Assembly: GCA_025935595.1 (NCBI GenBank)
Contig: JAICUZ010000013.1
Location: 1 to 22,628 of the forward strand
From: Burkholderiales bacterium
GTDB taxonomy: Bacteria; Actinomycetota; Thermoleophilia; Gaiellales; Gaiellaceae
Reading direction: 5' to 3'
Length of the DNA stretch: 22,628 bases
Shown here: positions 1-7,748 of the stretch, in pieces
Position numbering within the stretch: the stretch's first letter is position 1
Layout: every line of letters starts with the position of its first letter
Program-made: the position numbers and the translations under genes
Notes under the pieces: generated by a model
Databases searched by the model: none
What the model was told of the DNA's origin: nothing
Seen by the model: only the letters and a program-made list of their open reading frames with translations

Positions 1-915
1 GCTCTCCCCCGGCCCGTTCACCGCGCAGCCGAGCACCGCCACCTCGAACGCCTCGGGATAGGTCGCGAGCCGCGCCTCGACCTCCTCGGCGAGCGTGTGC
101 ACACCGACGTTGTCGCGGCCGCACGACGGGCAGGCGATCATCACCGGCCCGCGCTCGCGCAGCCCGAGTGCCTTCAGGATCTCGAACGCCACCTTCGGCT
201 CCTCGACCGGGTCGGCGGCGAGTGACACGCGAATCGTGTCGCCGATGCCCTGTGCGAGAAGGGTCCCGATGCCGACCGAGCTCTTGATCGACCCGCTGAA
301 CGCCGTCCCCGCCTCGGTCACGCCGAGATGCAGCGGGTACGGGACCTTGTCGGCGAGCAGCCGGTACGCGCGGATCATCGTCGGCACGTGGCTCGACTTC
401 ACCGAGATCTTGAAGTCGCGGTAGTCGAGCGCCTCGAGCAGCCGAACCTCCTCCAGCGCCGCCTCGACGAGCGCTGCCGCCTGGTCCTCCTGCGCCAACT
501 CTTCGAGGTGCTTCGGCAGCGAGCCCGAGTTGGCACCGATCCGCATGGGAATCCCCGCCTTCTTCGCGGCGCGCACGACCTGCTCGACCTTCTCCGGGCC
601 GCCGATGTTGCCCGGGTTGATCCGAACCGCGGCGACGCCCTGGTCGATCGCCTTCAGCGCCAGGCTCGCATTGAAGTGGATGTCGGCGATGATCGGGACC
701 GGCGAGAACCGGACGATCTTGCCGAGCGCCTCCGCATCCTCCGTCTTCGGAACGGCCACGCGGACGATCTCGCAGCCCGCGCTCACCAACGCGGCGATCT
801 GCGCAGTCGTCGCCGGGACGTCGTGCGTCTTCGTCGTCGTCATCGACTGCACGACGACGGGCGCTCCGCCACCGATCCTGACGCCGCCTACGTCGACTGA
901 GCGCTCGCTGGCCAC
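1..915 (-). CDS. ispG: 4-hydroxy-3-methylbut-2-enyl diphosphate synthase (3' end cut by window)
   Basis: IspG/GcpE is the [4Fe-4S] enzyme of the penultimate MEP-pathway step, converting methylerythritol cyclodiphosphate to HMBPP. The visible 305 residues open with the family N-terminus (VGGVRIGGGAPVVVQSMTTT) and a TIM-barrel stretch containing ADIHFN and RINPGNIGG. Near the window edge they show the cluster cysteines in CPSCGR and the GCAVNGPGE motif. Only the last part of the C-terminus is missing. The GTG at 915 is the best start because it places the conserved Val-Gly-Gly motif at the usual distance; the upstream Shine-Dalgarno is weak. It follows rseP by 9 nt and is the last visible gene of the operon. 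With dxr two genes upstream, two MEP enzymes are co-transcribed. Identity is near certain. Confidence 0.96.
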   Translation of the reverse strand, partial: MASERSVDVGGVRIGGGAPVVVQSMTTTKTHDVPATTAQIAALVSAGCEIVRVAVPKTEDAEALGKIVRFSPVPIIADIHFNASLALKAIDQGVAAVRINPGNIGGPEKVEQVVRAAKKAGIPMRIGANSGSLPKHLEELAQEDQAAALVEAALEEVRLLEALDYRDFKISVKSSHVPTMIRAYRLLADKVPYPLHLGVTEAGTAFSGSIKSSVGIGTLLAQGIGDTIRVSLAADPVEEPKVAFEILKALGLRERGPVMIACPSCGRDNVGVHTLAEEVEARLATYPEAFEVAVLGCAVNGPGES

Positions 916-924
916 AAATCCAGG

Positions 925-2106
925 TTAGCCGCCGGACCCGAACAGGTCGTTCCGCAGCCCGAAGTACATGAGCACCGCGAACAGGGTGAGCCCGACGACG
1001 CTGTAGCGGATGTAGACCGACTGTGCGAATGTGCGGCCCCGCAGCTTCTCGACCAGCGCGAGCACGATGTGTCCCCCGTCGAGCGGCAGCACCGGGATCA
1101 GGTTCATCAGCGCGAGCGCGAGACTGATCAGCCCGAGCACCGACAGGAAGTCCCGCAACCCCTGCCGCCACGCCTGCGATTGCGCCTTGACGATCCCCAC
1201 CGAGCTCGAGACGTGGTTCGTGTCGCGCCCCGTGACGAGGCGCCCGAGGCCGCGCCCCGTGTCGGCGGTGACCGCCCACGAGAGCGACAGCGCGTCCTTC
1301 GCCGCGACGGGCAGCGACTCGCCGGGCCCCGCGCGCCCCTCGATCGCGATGCCGATGCGGTAGACGCCGTCGGTCAGGCGGGCATGCGTCGGCCCGATCA
1401 CGACGCGCCGGCCGTTGCGATCGACGACGAGCCGAAACTCGCGCCCGTCGGTACCGCGGATCGCATGCGCGATGTCGTCCGGCTTCACGCGCACACCGGC
1501 AACGGACACGATCTTGTCGCGTGCGTGCAAACCGGCCGTCGCCGCCGGCGAGCCGGCCTCGACGCGCGCGATCACATTCGTGCTGCGGGTCGTCGAGAGC
1601 ATGAACAGCGCCGTGAACAGGACGAACGCGAACAGCAGGTTGATCCCGGGGCCGGCCCCGATCGCGACCAGTCGCCGCCACGTCGCCTGGCGCCAGTACG
1701 CGTCGGGCTCGAGCGACCACGCGAGCTCCTGCGCGTACCGCGAGTTCCCGATCAGAGGGCGAAGCGCCGCGAGCTCGGCGCGCGCGTCGGCGAAATCTTC
1801 ACGCGCGATCGCGGCATCGAGCCCTGCGAGCTGCACGCTGTGCGCCTGCCTCACCTCCGGCTGCAGCGTCGCCTTCAGGTCGCCCGGAGACGGGCGGCTC
1901 ATCCCCGGGATCTTCACGTAGCCGCCGAGCGGCAGCGCGCCGATTCCGTACTCGACCTTCCCCCGCGTCACCTTCACGAGCGGGGGGCCGAATCCGAGAT
2001 AGAACTTCCGCGGCGTCATCCCCACCGCGCGCGCGGCGAAGAAGTGACCCGCCTCGTGTATGAGGATCAGCAGTGCCAGCCCGACGATCGCCGCTACGAA
2101 GCCCAC
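925..2106 (-). CDS. rseP: Site-2 protease family zinc metalloprotease (RseP-like)
   Basis: This is an intramembrane protease of the M50 family, 393 residues. The zinc motif HEAGH is at residues 17-21 in the first membrane helix. An AGPGIN segment (about 151-156) begins the second core helix, a PDZ domain covers roughly 170-250, and the LDGGH motif supplying the third zinc ligand lies in the C-terminal membrane half. It probably cleaves membrane-bound anti-sigma factors or signal-peptide remnants, though no substrate is visible nearby. The GTG start overlaps the dxr stop by 13 nt, implying coupling. Unusually, about 65 residues (roughly 72-138), mostly Ala/Glu/Arg/Leu-rich and likely helical, separate the conserved GGYVKIPG loop from AGP; this loop is usually much shorter. 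Family assignment is firm; the exact RseP role is inferred from gene order. Confidence 0.93.
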   Translation of the reverse strand: MGFVAAIVGLALLILIHEAGHFFAARAVGMTPRKFYLGFGPPLVKVTRGKVEYGIGALPLGGYVKIPGMSRPSPGDLKATLQPEVRQAHSVQLAGLDAAIAREDFADARAELAALRPLIGNSRYAQELAWSLEPDAYWRQATWRRLVAIGAGPGINLLFAFVLFTALFMLSTTRSTNVIARVEAGSPAATAGLHARDKIVSVAGVRVKPDDIAHAIRGTDGREFRLVVDRNGRRVVIGPTHARLTDGVYRIGIAIEGRAGPGESLPVAAKDALSLSWAVTADTGRGLGRLVTGRDTNHVSSSVGIVKAQSQAWRQGLRDFLSVLGLISLALALMNLIPVLPLDGGHIVLALVEKLRGRTFAQSVYIRYSVVGLTLFAVLMYFGLRNDLFGSGG

Positions 2107-3140
2107 ACGGTCTCCACGGCTTCTCGTGCCCGCCGGTCCACTTCACGCAACTCGGTGAGATCGCGCGCCGGCGCACCGTCGGCCCGCGCCAACGCGTCAT
2201 GGACGATCGACTCGATCTCGAGGAACCCGATCCGGCCCTCGAGGAACGCCGCGACCGCCACCTCGTTCGCTGCGTTGAACACGCACGGGAACGTCCCGCC
2301 GCGCTCGCCCGCTTCTCGCGCGAGCGCGAGCAGGCGGAAGGTGTCCGTGTCCGGCTCGAAGAACTCGAGCGGCGCTGCAGTCAGGTCCAGCGGCGGAATG
2401 CTCGTGGCCGCACGCTCGGGATAGGTGAGCGCGTACGAGATTGGGACGCGCATGTCCGGATAGCCGAGATGGGCGACGGCCGCCCCGTCACGGAAGCGGA
2501 CGAGCCCGTGCACGATCGACACCGGGTGGACGACGACCTCGATGCGGCTGTACGGAAGCCCGAACAGGAAGTGCGCCTCGATCACCTCGAGACCCTTGTT
2601 CGCGAGCGTGGCCGAGTCGATCGTGATCTTCGCGCCCATGTTCCAGGTCGGATGCGCGAGCGCGTCGGCAGGCGTCACATCGGCAAGCTCGTCGCGCGTG
2701 CGGCCGCGGAACGGGCCGCCACTCGCCGTGAGGACGATCGCCTCCGGCTCGCCGGCGAGCGCGCACTGGAAGAGCGCCGAGTGCTCGCTGTCGACAGGGA
2801 TCAGCAGGCCGCCGCCGCGCTCGCGCGCCGCCAACGCGAGCTCACCCGCAGCGACGAGGCTCTCCTTGTTCGCGAGCGCGAGCGTGACACCGTGCTCGAG
2901 CGCCCACATCGTCCCCGGCAGGCCCGCGAAGCCGAGCGTCGCGTTCAGGACGACGTCCGGCTGCGCACGCTCGAGGATCTCCGTCGGGTCTCCGCCCACC
3001 TGGGTCAGCGGCGCGACGCCGTCGATCGGGGCCGATCCCGACGTCGCGGCGACGAGCTCGAGCGCGGCGTTCCCGGCGATGACCTCGACCGCCTGGCGCC
3101 CGATCGACCCGGTGGCACCGAGGAGCGCGACCCGCGTCAT
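2094..3140 (-). CDS. dxr: 1-deoxy-D-xylulose 5-phosphate reductoisomerase
   Basis: Dxr (IspC) makes 2-C-methyl-D-erythritol 4-phosphate, the committed MEP-pathway step, using NADPH and a divalent metal. Visible motifs are the nucleotide-binding GATGSIG near residues 7-13, LANKESLV, the metal-binding PVDSEHSA, TASGGPFRG, the substrate-binding HPTWNMGAKITIDSATLANKGLE and FNAANEVAV near the C-terminus. The ATG at 3140 gives the standard N-terminus (MTRVALLG); the frame stays open upstream to about 3218, but that stretch is Arg/Ser-rich and not family-like. At 348 residues it is shorter than the usual 380-400. The missing part appears to be in the N-terminal Rossmann domain, between residue ~30 and the NATLGFAGL segment. 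It sits 19 nt after cdsA and overlaps rseP. Confidence 0.97.
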   Translation of the reverse strand: MTRVALLGATGSIGRQAVEVIAGNAALELVAATSGSAPIDGVAPLTQVGGDPTEILERAQPDVVLNATLGFAGLPGTMWALEHGVTLALANKESLVAAGELALAARERGGGLLIPVDSEHSALFQCALAGEPEAIVLTASGGPFRGRTRDELADVTPADALAHPTWNMGAKITIDSATLANKGLEVIEAHFLFGLPYSRIEVVVHPVSIVHGLVRFRDGAAVAHLGYPDMRVPISYALTYPERAATSIPPLDLTAAPLEFFEPDTDTFRLLALAREAGERGGTFPCVFNAANEVAVAAFLEGRIGFLEIESIVHDALARADGAPARDLTELREVDRRAREAVETVWAS

Positions 3141-3159
3141 GGGCACAGTGTGCCCGGGC

Positions 3160-3954
3160 TCAGGTGGTGAACGCGAGGATCGCGAAGTACGCCGCCGGCG
3201 CAGCGAAAAAGAACGCATCGAGGCGGTCGAGCATGCCGCCGTGGCCGCCGAGCAACGTGCCGCTGTCCTTCACTCCGGCATCACGCTTCAGCAGCGACTC
3301 GAACAGGTCGCCGAGCGGCCCGGCGATCGCAAGGATCACGCCCAGCACGATCGACTGCGGGATCGAGAGGAAGTGCTGCTTGTACATCGCCACGAACGCG
3401 ACGAAAACCGTCGCGGCGGTTCCGAACACGAACCCTTCCCACGTCTTGCCCGGCGACGTGGCCGGCGCCATCTTGTGGCGGCCGAGCAGCCGCCCGCCGA
3501 GGTATGCGAGCGTGTCGCCCGCCCACACCGAGAGGAGCACGGTGTAGAGCGCGAGGCGGCCGTGCGTGGGCAGGTGCCGGAGGAGGATCAGGAAGCCGAG
3601 CCCGCCGCAGATCCACAGCGCGCCCGTCACGGTGCTGCTGATAGCCGCAGTGGCGGCGGCGCGCGCCTCCGAGATCGCCTTCAGCAGAAACGCGAGCGCG
3701 AACGTCGTCAGTGCTCCGCCGAGCATCCAGCCGACGCCGTCGAGCTGCGCGCCGAGCAGCGCGAGCGCTCCCCCGATGTAGCCGGCCGGTGCCAGGGGCG
3801 AGAGCGCACGGCCGAGCAGCCAGTACTCGTGCAACGCGATCGCCGCGGCGATCGCGATCAGCGCGAAGAGGTACCACCCGCCGAGGTAGACCACTCCGAG
3901 GACGATCGGCAGGAGGATCGCAGCGACGACGATCCGCGAAAGCCAGTTGCTCAT
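3160..3954 (-). CDS. cdsA: Phosphatidate cytidylyltransferase
   Basis: CDP-diglyceride synthase activates phosphatidic acid with CTP for phospholipid synthesis in the membrane. The 264-residue protein is highly hydrophobic with about seven or eight predicted membrane helices. It ends in the CTP-transferase signature region, SLLKRDAGVKDSGTLLGGHGGMLDRLDA, shown here as consecutive motif parts: SLLKRDAGVKDSG, then LLGGHGGMLDRLD. An upstream loop has GRLLGRHKMAPATSPGKTWEG (GRHKMAP and SPGKTWEG), also typical of the family. Its ATG start overlaps the uppS stop (ATGA, 4 nt), as in many bacteria where the two genes are paired. Identity is firm. Confidence 0.96.
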   Translation of the reverse strand: MSNWLSRIVVAAILLPIVLGVVYLGGWYLFALIAIAAAIALHEYWLLGRALSPLAPAGYIGGALALLGAQLDGVGWMLGGALTTFALAFLLKAISEARAAATAAISSTVTGALWICGGLGFLILLRHLPTHGRLALYTVLLSVWAGDTLAYLGGRLLGRHKMAPATSPGKTWEGFVFGTAATVFVAFVAMYKQHFLSIPQSIVLGVILAIAGPLGDLFESLLKRDAGVKDSGTLLGGHGGMLDRLDAFFFAAPAAYFAILAFTT

Positions 3955-4700
3955 CTACCGCCGAATCTTCGACGGCGGCTCGCGTAGTCCGCCAGCGCGG
4001 ACCGCAGGTCGCGTGCGTCGAAGTCGGGCCAGAGCTTGTCCGAGAAGACGAGCTCCGAGTACGCGAGCTGCCACAGCAGGAAGTTCGAGATGCGCTGCTC
4101 ACCGCTCGTGCGGATCAGCAGGTCGGGATCGGGCAGCTCCGGTGCGTACAGGTTCGCCGCAAAGACGTTCTCGTCGATCTCCGTCGGATCGACGCCGCTC
4201 TCGACGATCCGCCGCGCGGCCTCCACGAGCTCGGCGCGGCCGCCGTAGTCGAACGCGACCCACAGGTTGATGCGCGTGTTCAGCGCGGTGCGGTCCTCCA
4301 TCGCCGCCATCCGCCGCTGCAGCTCCACGGGCGCCCGGTCGCGCCGGCCGATGAAGCGGACGCGCACGCCCTGCTCGGCCAGGTCGGGCAACTCACGCTC
4401 GATCGTCTCCGCGAAGATCTCCATCAGCGCGTCGACCTCGTCCTGCGGGCGCGACCAGTTCTCGGTCGAGAACGCGAACACGGACAGGTCGTGGATCCCG
4501 AGGTCGATCGATGCCTCGACCGCCTTCCGTACGTTGCGTGCGCCGGCGCGATGCCCCGCGGCCACCGGCAATCCACGACGGGAGGCCCAGCGGCCGTTCC
4601 CGTCGAGGATGATCGCGACCGAGCCGGCGACTTCGGGCAGATCGGGCTCGGGAACGGCCCGGATGCGAGAGAGGGTGCGGAAGCGGGAGAGCAGGCTCAC
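3951..4700 (-). CDS. uppS: Isoprenyl transferase (undecaprenyl diphosphate synthase family)
   Basis: A cis-prenyltransferase that extends farnesyl or similar diphosphates with isopentenyl diphosphate to make the polyprenyl lipid carrier for cell-wall glycans. In 249 residues it shows DGNGRW (33-38, the catalytic Asp region), GHRAGARNVRKAVE, a FAFSTENWSRP segment, and the C-terminal DLLIRTSGEQRISNFL and YSELVF motifs. Length is typical. It starts with GTG at 4700, 18 nt after frr, and shares an ATGA overlap with cdsA downstream. Actinobacteria may carry several homologues with different chain lengths, so the product length (C50 or C55) cannot be told from sequence alone. The isoprenoid precursors would come from the co-encoded Dxr and IspG. 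Confidence 0.95.
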   Translation of the reverse strand: MSLLSRFRTLSRIRAVPEPDLPEVAGSVAIILDGNGRWASRRGLPVAAGHRAGARNVRKAVEASIDLGIHDLSVFAFSTENWSRPQDEVDALMEIFAETIERELPDLAEQGVRVRFIGRRDRAPVELQRRMAAMEDRTALNTRINLWVAFDYGGRAELVEAARRIVESGVDPTEIDENVFAANLYAPELPDPDLLIRTSGEQRISNFLLWQLAYSELVFSDKLWPDFDARDLRSALADYASRRRRFGGR

Positions 4701-4718
4701 TGGTGGCGCGCCACCGCC

Positions 4719-5276
4719 TCAGACCTCCATGATCTCGGCCTCTTTGCGCTTCAGCAGATCGTCGATCTTCGCGGTGTGGTCGTCGGGGAGCTTCTGCACC
4801 TTCCCCTCGGCCGCGCGCTCTTCGTCGTCACCGACGTCTCCGTTTCTGACGAGGTCCTCGAGGTGGCGCATGACGTCGCGGCGGACGTTGCGCACCGCGA
4901 CCCGTCCCTCCTCGGCCATCGACCGCACGACCTTGACGTACTCCTTGCGCCGCTCCTCGGTCAGCTGCGGGATCGGCAGGCGGATGAGCTTGCCGTCGTT
5001 CGACGGCTGCAGCCCGAGGTCGGACTCCTGGATCGCCTTCTCGATCTGCTTGATCGAAGACGGGTCGAACGGCTGGATGGTCAGCATCCGCGGCTCGGGC
5101 GCGCTGATCGTCGCGAGGTTCTTCAGCGGGGTCGGCGTGCCGTAGTAGTCGATGGAGATCCGGTCGAGCAACGCGGGTGCAGCGCGGCCGGTGCGAACGG
5201 AGTTGAAGTGGTCGTGGGTCGTCTCGACCGACTTGTCCATTCGCTGCGTCGCGTCACGGAGAAAGTCTTCGATCAC
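4719..5276 (-). CDS. frr: Ribosome recycling factor
   Basis: RRF splits post-termination ribosomes together with EF-G. The protein has the standard 185 residues, the helical domain I ends (starting IEDFLRDATQRMDKSVE and ending KIDDLLKRKEAEIMEV), and the signature RTGRAAPALLDRI plus PLKNLATISAPEPRMLTIQPFD in domain II. The frr start is GTG at 5276 and overlaps the pyrH stop as GTGA. The rpsB-tsf-pyrH-frr order is one of the most widely conserved bacterial operons, which supports the call. Confidence 0.97.
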   Translation of the reverse strand: MIEDFLRDATQRMDKSVETTHDHFNSVRTGRAAPALLDRISIDYYGTPTPLKNLATISAPEPRMLTIQPFDPSSIKQIEKAIQESDLGLQPSNDGKLIRLPIPQLTEERRKEYVKVVRSMAEEGRVAVRNVRRDVMRHLEDLVRNGDVGDDEERAAEGKVQKLPDDHTAKIDDLLKRKEAEIMEV

Positions 5277-5998
5277 GGCGTGTCTCCTTCGGGAGTCGAG
5301 ATGATCGTGCCGACGCGCTCGCCGGCCGCAACCCTGGCGACGTTACCGGGTGCGAGCTCGAACACGTGAATCGGAAGCTTGTTGTCCATGCACAGCGACA
5401 GCGCGGTCGTGTCCATGACTTTCAGGCCTCGCTCGATCGCCTGCAAGTGGGTCAGCTCGGGGATCAGCTTTGCGTTGCTCTCCTCCCGCGGGTCGCCGTC
5501 CAGGACACCTTCGACGCCGTTCTTGGCCATGAGGATCGCCTCGGCGCCGATCTCCAGCGCCCGGAGCGCCGCCGCCGTGTCGGTCGTGAAGTACGGGTTG
5601 CCGGTGCCTGCGGCGAAGATGACGACGCGGCCCTTCTCGAGGTGGCGAACCGCGCGCCGGCGGATGTACGGCTCGGCGACCTCCTGCATCTCGATCGCCG
5701 ACAGCACGCGGGTGTCTGCGCCGGCCCGCTCGAGCGCCTCCTGCACCGCGAGCGCGTTCAGGACGGTTGCGAGCATGCCCATGTAATCGCCGGTCGCCCG
5801 GTCGATGCCCTGGGCTGCAGCAGACATGCCGCGATAGATGTTCCCGCCGCCGATCACGAGCGCGAGCTCGAGCCCGTTCGCCCGCACGTCGACCAGCTCT
5901 TGCGAGAGCCGGTCGACGGTGGCGGCGTCGATGCCGTAGTCGCGCCGGCCCATCAGAGCCTCGCCGGACAGCTTCAGCAGGACACGGTTGAAACCCAT
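5273..5998 (-). CDS. pyrH: UMP kinase
   Basis: Bacterial UMP kinase of the amino-acid-kinase fold phosphorylates UMP to UDP for nucleotide and UDP-sugar synthesis, hence also for the UDP-GlcNAc used by MurA. In 241 residues it shows LKLSGEAL near the N-terminus, GGGNIYRG in the phosphate loop, DYMGMLATVLNALA, the GTGNPYFTTDTAA motif and the C-terminal MDTTALSLCMDN segment. The usual KATKVDGVY stretch is MAKNGVEGVLDGDP here, a modest variation. ATG start at 5998, 12 nt after tsf. Length and order are typical. Confidence 0.97.
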   Translation of the reverse strand: MGFNRVLLKLSGEALMGRRDYGIDAATVDRLSQELVDVRANGLELALVIGGGNIYRGMSAAAQGIDRATGDYMGMLATVLNALAVQEALERAGADTRVLSAIEMQEVAEPYIRRRAVRHLEKGRVVIFAAGTGNPYFTTDTAAALRALEIGAEAILMAKNGVEGVLDGDPREESNAKLIPELTHLQAIERGLKVMDTTALSLCMDNKLPIHVFELAPGNVARVAAGERVGTIISTPEGDTP

Positions 5999-6010
5999 CC
6001 GAGTCTCCGC

Positions 6011-6808
6011 CTACGCGACGGCGTACCAGGCGTAGTCGAGGAGCTCGATGCCTTGCTCCTTCAGGTACTGCGCGACCGTCGCGGTCGACTCGTCGGCGCG
6101 GTACCACGTCTGCTCGCTCAGGACGGACTCACCGAAGAAGCGCTTGTTCAGCTGGCCCTCGACGATCTTGTCGCGGACGTTCTCGGGCTTCGAGAGCACC
6201 TCCTCGGACCGCGAGAGGATCTCGCGCTCCGCCTCGACGAGCTCCTGCGGTACCTCGTCCCGTCCACCGTAGGTGGGGCGGGCGAACGTCAGGTGCAGCG
6301 CGAGGCTGCGTGCAGCTGCGGGGTCGCCGCCCTTCGTCCGCACGATCGCGCCCACCTTGTTCGCGGGTGAGTGGACGTAGTACGAGATCGCCTCGTCCGA
6401 AGACGCCTCGATCCGCTTCGTCCCGACGACCTGGATGTTCTCGCCCAGCTTCGCAGCGAGCTCGACGCGCTCGTCTTCGAGCGAGGCGGGGTCGCCGCCG
6501 TCGAACACCGTGCGCAGTGTCTTCTCGGCGTACGCGAGGAAGTCGTCGTTGTTCGAGACGGGCTCGGTCTCGCAGCCGATCGCGCTGATCGCTCCGACCT
6601 GGTCGCGCACCATCACGCCGACCTTCCCCTCGCTCGTCGCGCGATCGGCACGCTTCGCGGCGGACGCCATGCCCTTCTCGCGGAGAAGCTTGACCGCCTC
6701 GTCGAAGTCACCGTCCGATTCCTGGAGGGCGCGTTTGCACTCCATCATCCCGGCGCTCGTCGCGTCGCGGAGCTCCTTCACCATCGCAGCCGTGATGTCG
6801 GTGGTCAC
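6011..6808 (-). CDS. tsf: Translation elongation factor Ts
   Basis: EF-Ts is the nucleotide exchange factor for EF-Tu. The N-terminal UBA-like module is clear (VKELRDATSAGMMECKRALQ, residues 10-29), followed by the core domains and a C-terminal module ending EQGIELLDYAWY. Total length is 265 residues. I chose the GTG at 6808 because it forms a GTGA overlap with the rpsB stop and precedes the family N-terminus closely; the frame is open further upstream, inside rpsB, but that part is not family-like. The usual Cys-Glu-Thr-Asp-Phe-Val segment that contacts EF-Tu reads CETEPVSNN (residues 79-87), so the Asp-Phe pair is replaced by Glu-Pro. Identity is firm despite this. Confidence 0.96.
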   Translation of the reverse strand: MTTDITAAMVKELRDATSAGMMECKRALQESDGDFDEAVKLLREKGMASAAKRADRATSEGKVGVMVRDQVGAISAIGCETEPVSNNDDFLAYAEKTLRTVFDGGDPASLEDERVELAAKLGENIQVVGTKRIEASSDEAISYYVHSPANKVGAIVRTKGGDPAAARSLALHLTFARPTYGGRDEVPQELVEAEREILSRSEEVLSKPENVRDKIVEGQLNKRFFGESVLSEQTWYRADESTATVAQYLKEQGIELLDYAWYAVA

Positions 6809-7611
6809 GCGCTCTCCCCCTCCGTCGGCGTGGTCCGCTCTTCGGCAGGCGCAGCTTCGGCCTCCGGCTCGGCGGGCGGCTCCTCCTGCTTGCCGTTGCG
6901 CTTCGCGCCGCTCATCTCGCCAGGCGTCACGCGCTGCTTGCCGGCGTCGATCCCGTCGGCAATCGCCTTGATCACGAGCGCGCACGAGCGGATCGCGTCG
7001 TCGTTGCCCGGGATCACGTACTCGGCTTCATCCGGATCGCAGTTCGTGTCGACAAGTGCGATCACCGGGAGGCCGAGGCGCTGTGCCTCGCGGACGGCGA
7101 GCTGCTCCTTGCGCAGGTCGACGATGAAGACGGCGTCGGGCTGGCGGCGCATGTCGGCGACTCCACCGAGGTTCGCCTCGAGCTTCTCGAGCTCGGCCTC
7201 CATCGAGATGCGCTCCTTGGCCGGGAGCAGGTCGAGCTGCGACTCGGTCTTCAGCGAGCGGAGCTCGTGCAGCCGCTGGATCCGGTCGGAGATCGTGCGC
7301 CAGTTCGTGAGCAGGCCGCCGAGCCAGCGATGGTTGACGTACGGCATGCCGACCCGGCGCGCCTCGTCGCGGACCGCGTCCTGCGCCTGCTTCTTCGTAC
7401 CGACGAACAGCACGGAGCCGCCACGCTCGGCGATCGCGCGCGCGAAGTCGTGCGCCTCCTGCAGGAGCCCTTGCGTCTGCTGCAGGTCGATGATGTAGAT
7501 GCCGCCGCGCTCGGTGAAGATGAAGCGCTTCATCTTCGGGTTCCAGCGGCGCGTCTGGTGACCGAAGTGGACGCCGGCCTCCAGCAATTCCTTCATGGAA
7601 ACGACGGGCAT
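6805..7611 (-). CDS. rpsB: 30S ribosomal protein S2
   Basis: Small-subunit protein S2, 268 residues. It begins with the classic MKELLEAGVHFGHQTRRWNP-type N-terminus (here after MPVVS), and has GTKKQAQDAVRDEA, YVNHRWLGGLLTNWRTI and the PDAVFIVDLRKEQLAVREAQ and LVDTNCDPDEAEYVIPGNDDA segments. The C-terminus carries an extra low-complexity tail rich in Pro, Glu and Ala from about residue 240. The ATG at 7611 is preceded by an AAAGGGG Shine-Dalgarno. It is the first gene of the rpsB-tsf-pyrH-frr block and has a 137-nt upstream spacer that probably contains its promoter and leader. Confidence 0.98.
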   Translation of the reverse strand: MPVVSMKELLEAGVHFGHQTRRWNPKMKRFIFTERGGIYIIDLQQTQGLLQEAHDFARAIAERGGSVLFVGTKKQAQDAVRDEARRVGMPYVNHRWLGGLLTNWRTISDRIQRLHELRSLKTESQLDLLPAKERISMEAELEKLEANLGGVADMRRQPDAVFIVDLRKEQLAVREAQRLGLPVIALVDTNCDPDEAEYVIPGNDDAIRSCALVIKAIADGIDAGKQRVTPGEMSGAKRNGKQEEPPAEPEAEAAPAEERTTPTEGESA

Positions 7612-7748
7612 GAGAGCCCCTTTCTCGGTTTCGAATTGCGGTCTCCGGCGGGCCTCACGTGGAAGCCGGCGTCGAACGCGCGGCCACCGTCCACGAAAGG
7701 ACGCCCCACCGGGTCGAAGGGACGTGGAACAGCCGCAATGGTACCGGC
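7612..7748 (-). promoter_or_regulatory. rpsB 5' leader / promoter region
   Basis: This is the only spacer above 100 bp in the minus-strand housekeeping run. Read toward rpsB it contains a TANNNT hexamer, TACCAT (7743 to 7738), that could be a -10 element and would give a leader of about 120 nt. It also has a 5-bp hairpin (arms 7688-7692 and 7699-7703, 6-nt loop) and a good Shine-Dalgarno just before rpsB. No convincing -35 was found. A short stem (7731-7735 with 7745-7749) at the end of the preceding gene overlaps the putative -10. S2 autoregulation through its own leader is known in some bacteria, but I did not recognise a described leader family here. Confidence 0.4.

Noticed and set aside
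2073..5369. Several long plus-strand frames, up to about 550 codons
   Set aside because: All are opposite dxr, cdsA, uppS and frr and are Arg-rich without recognisable domains. Shadow frames.
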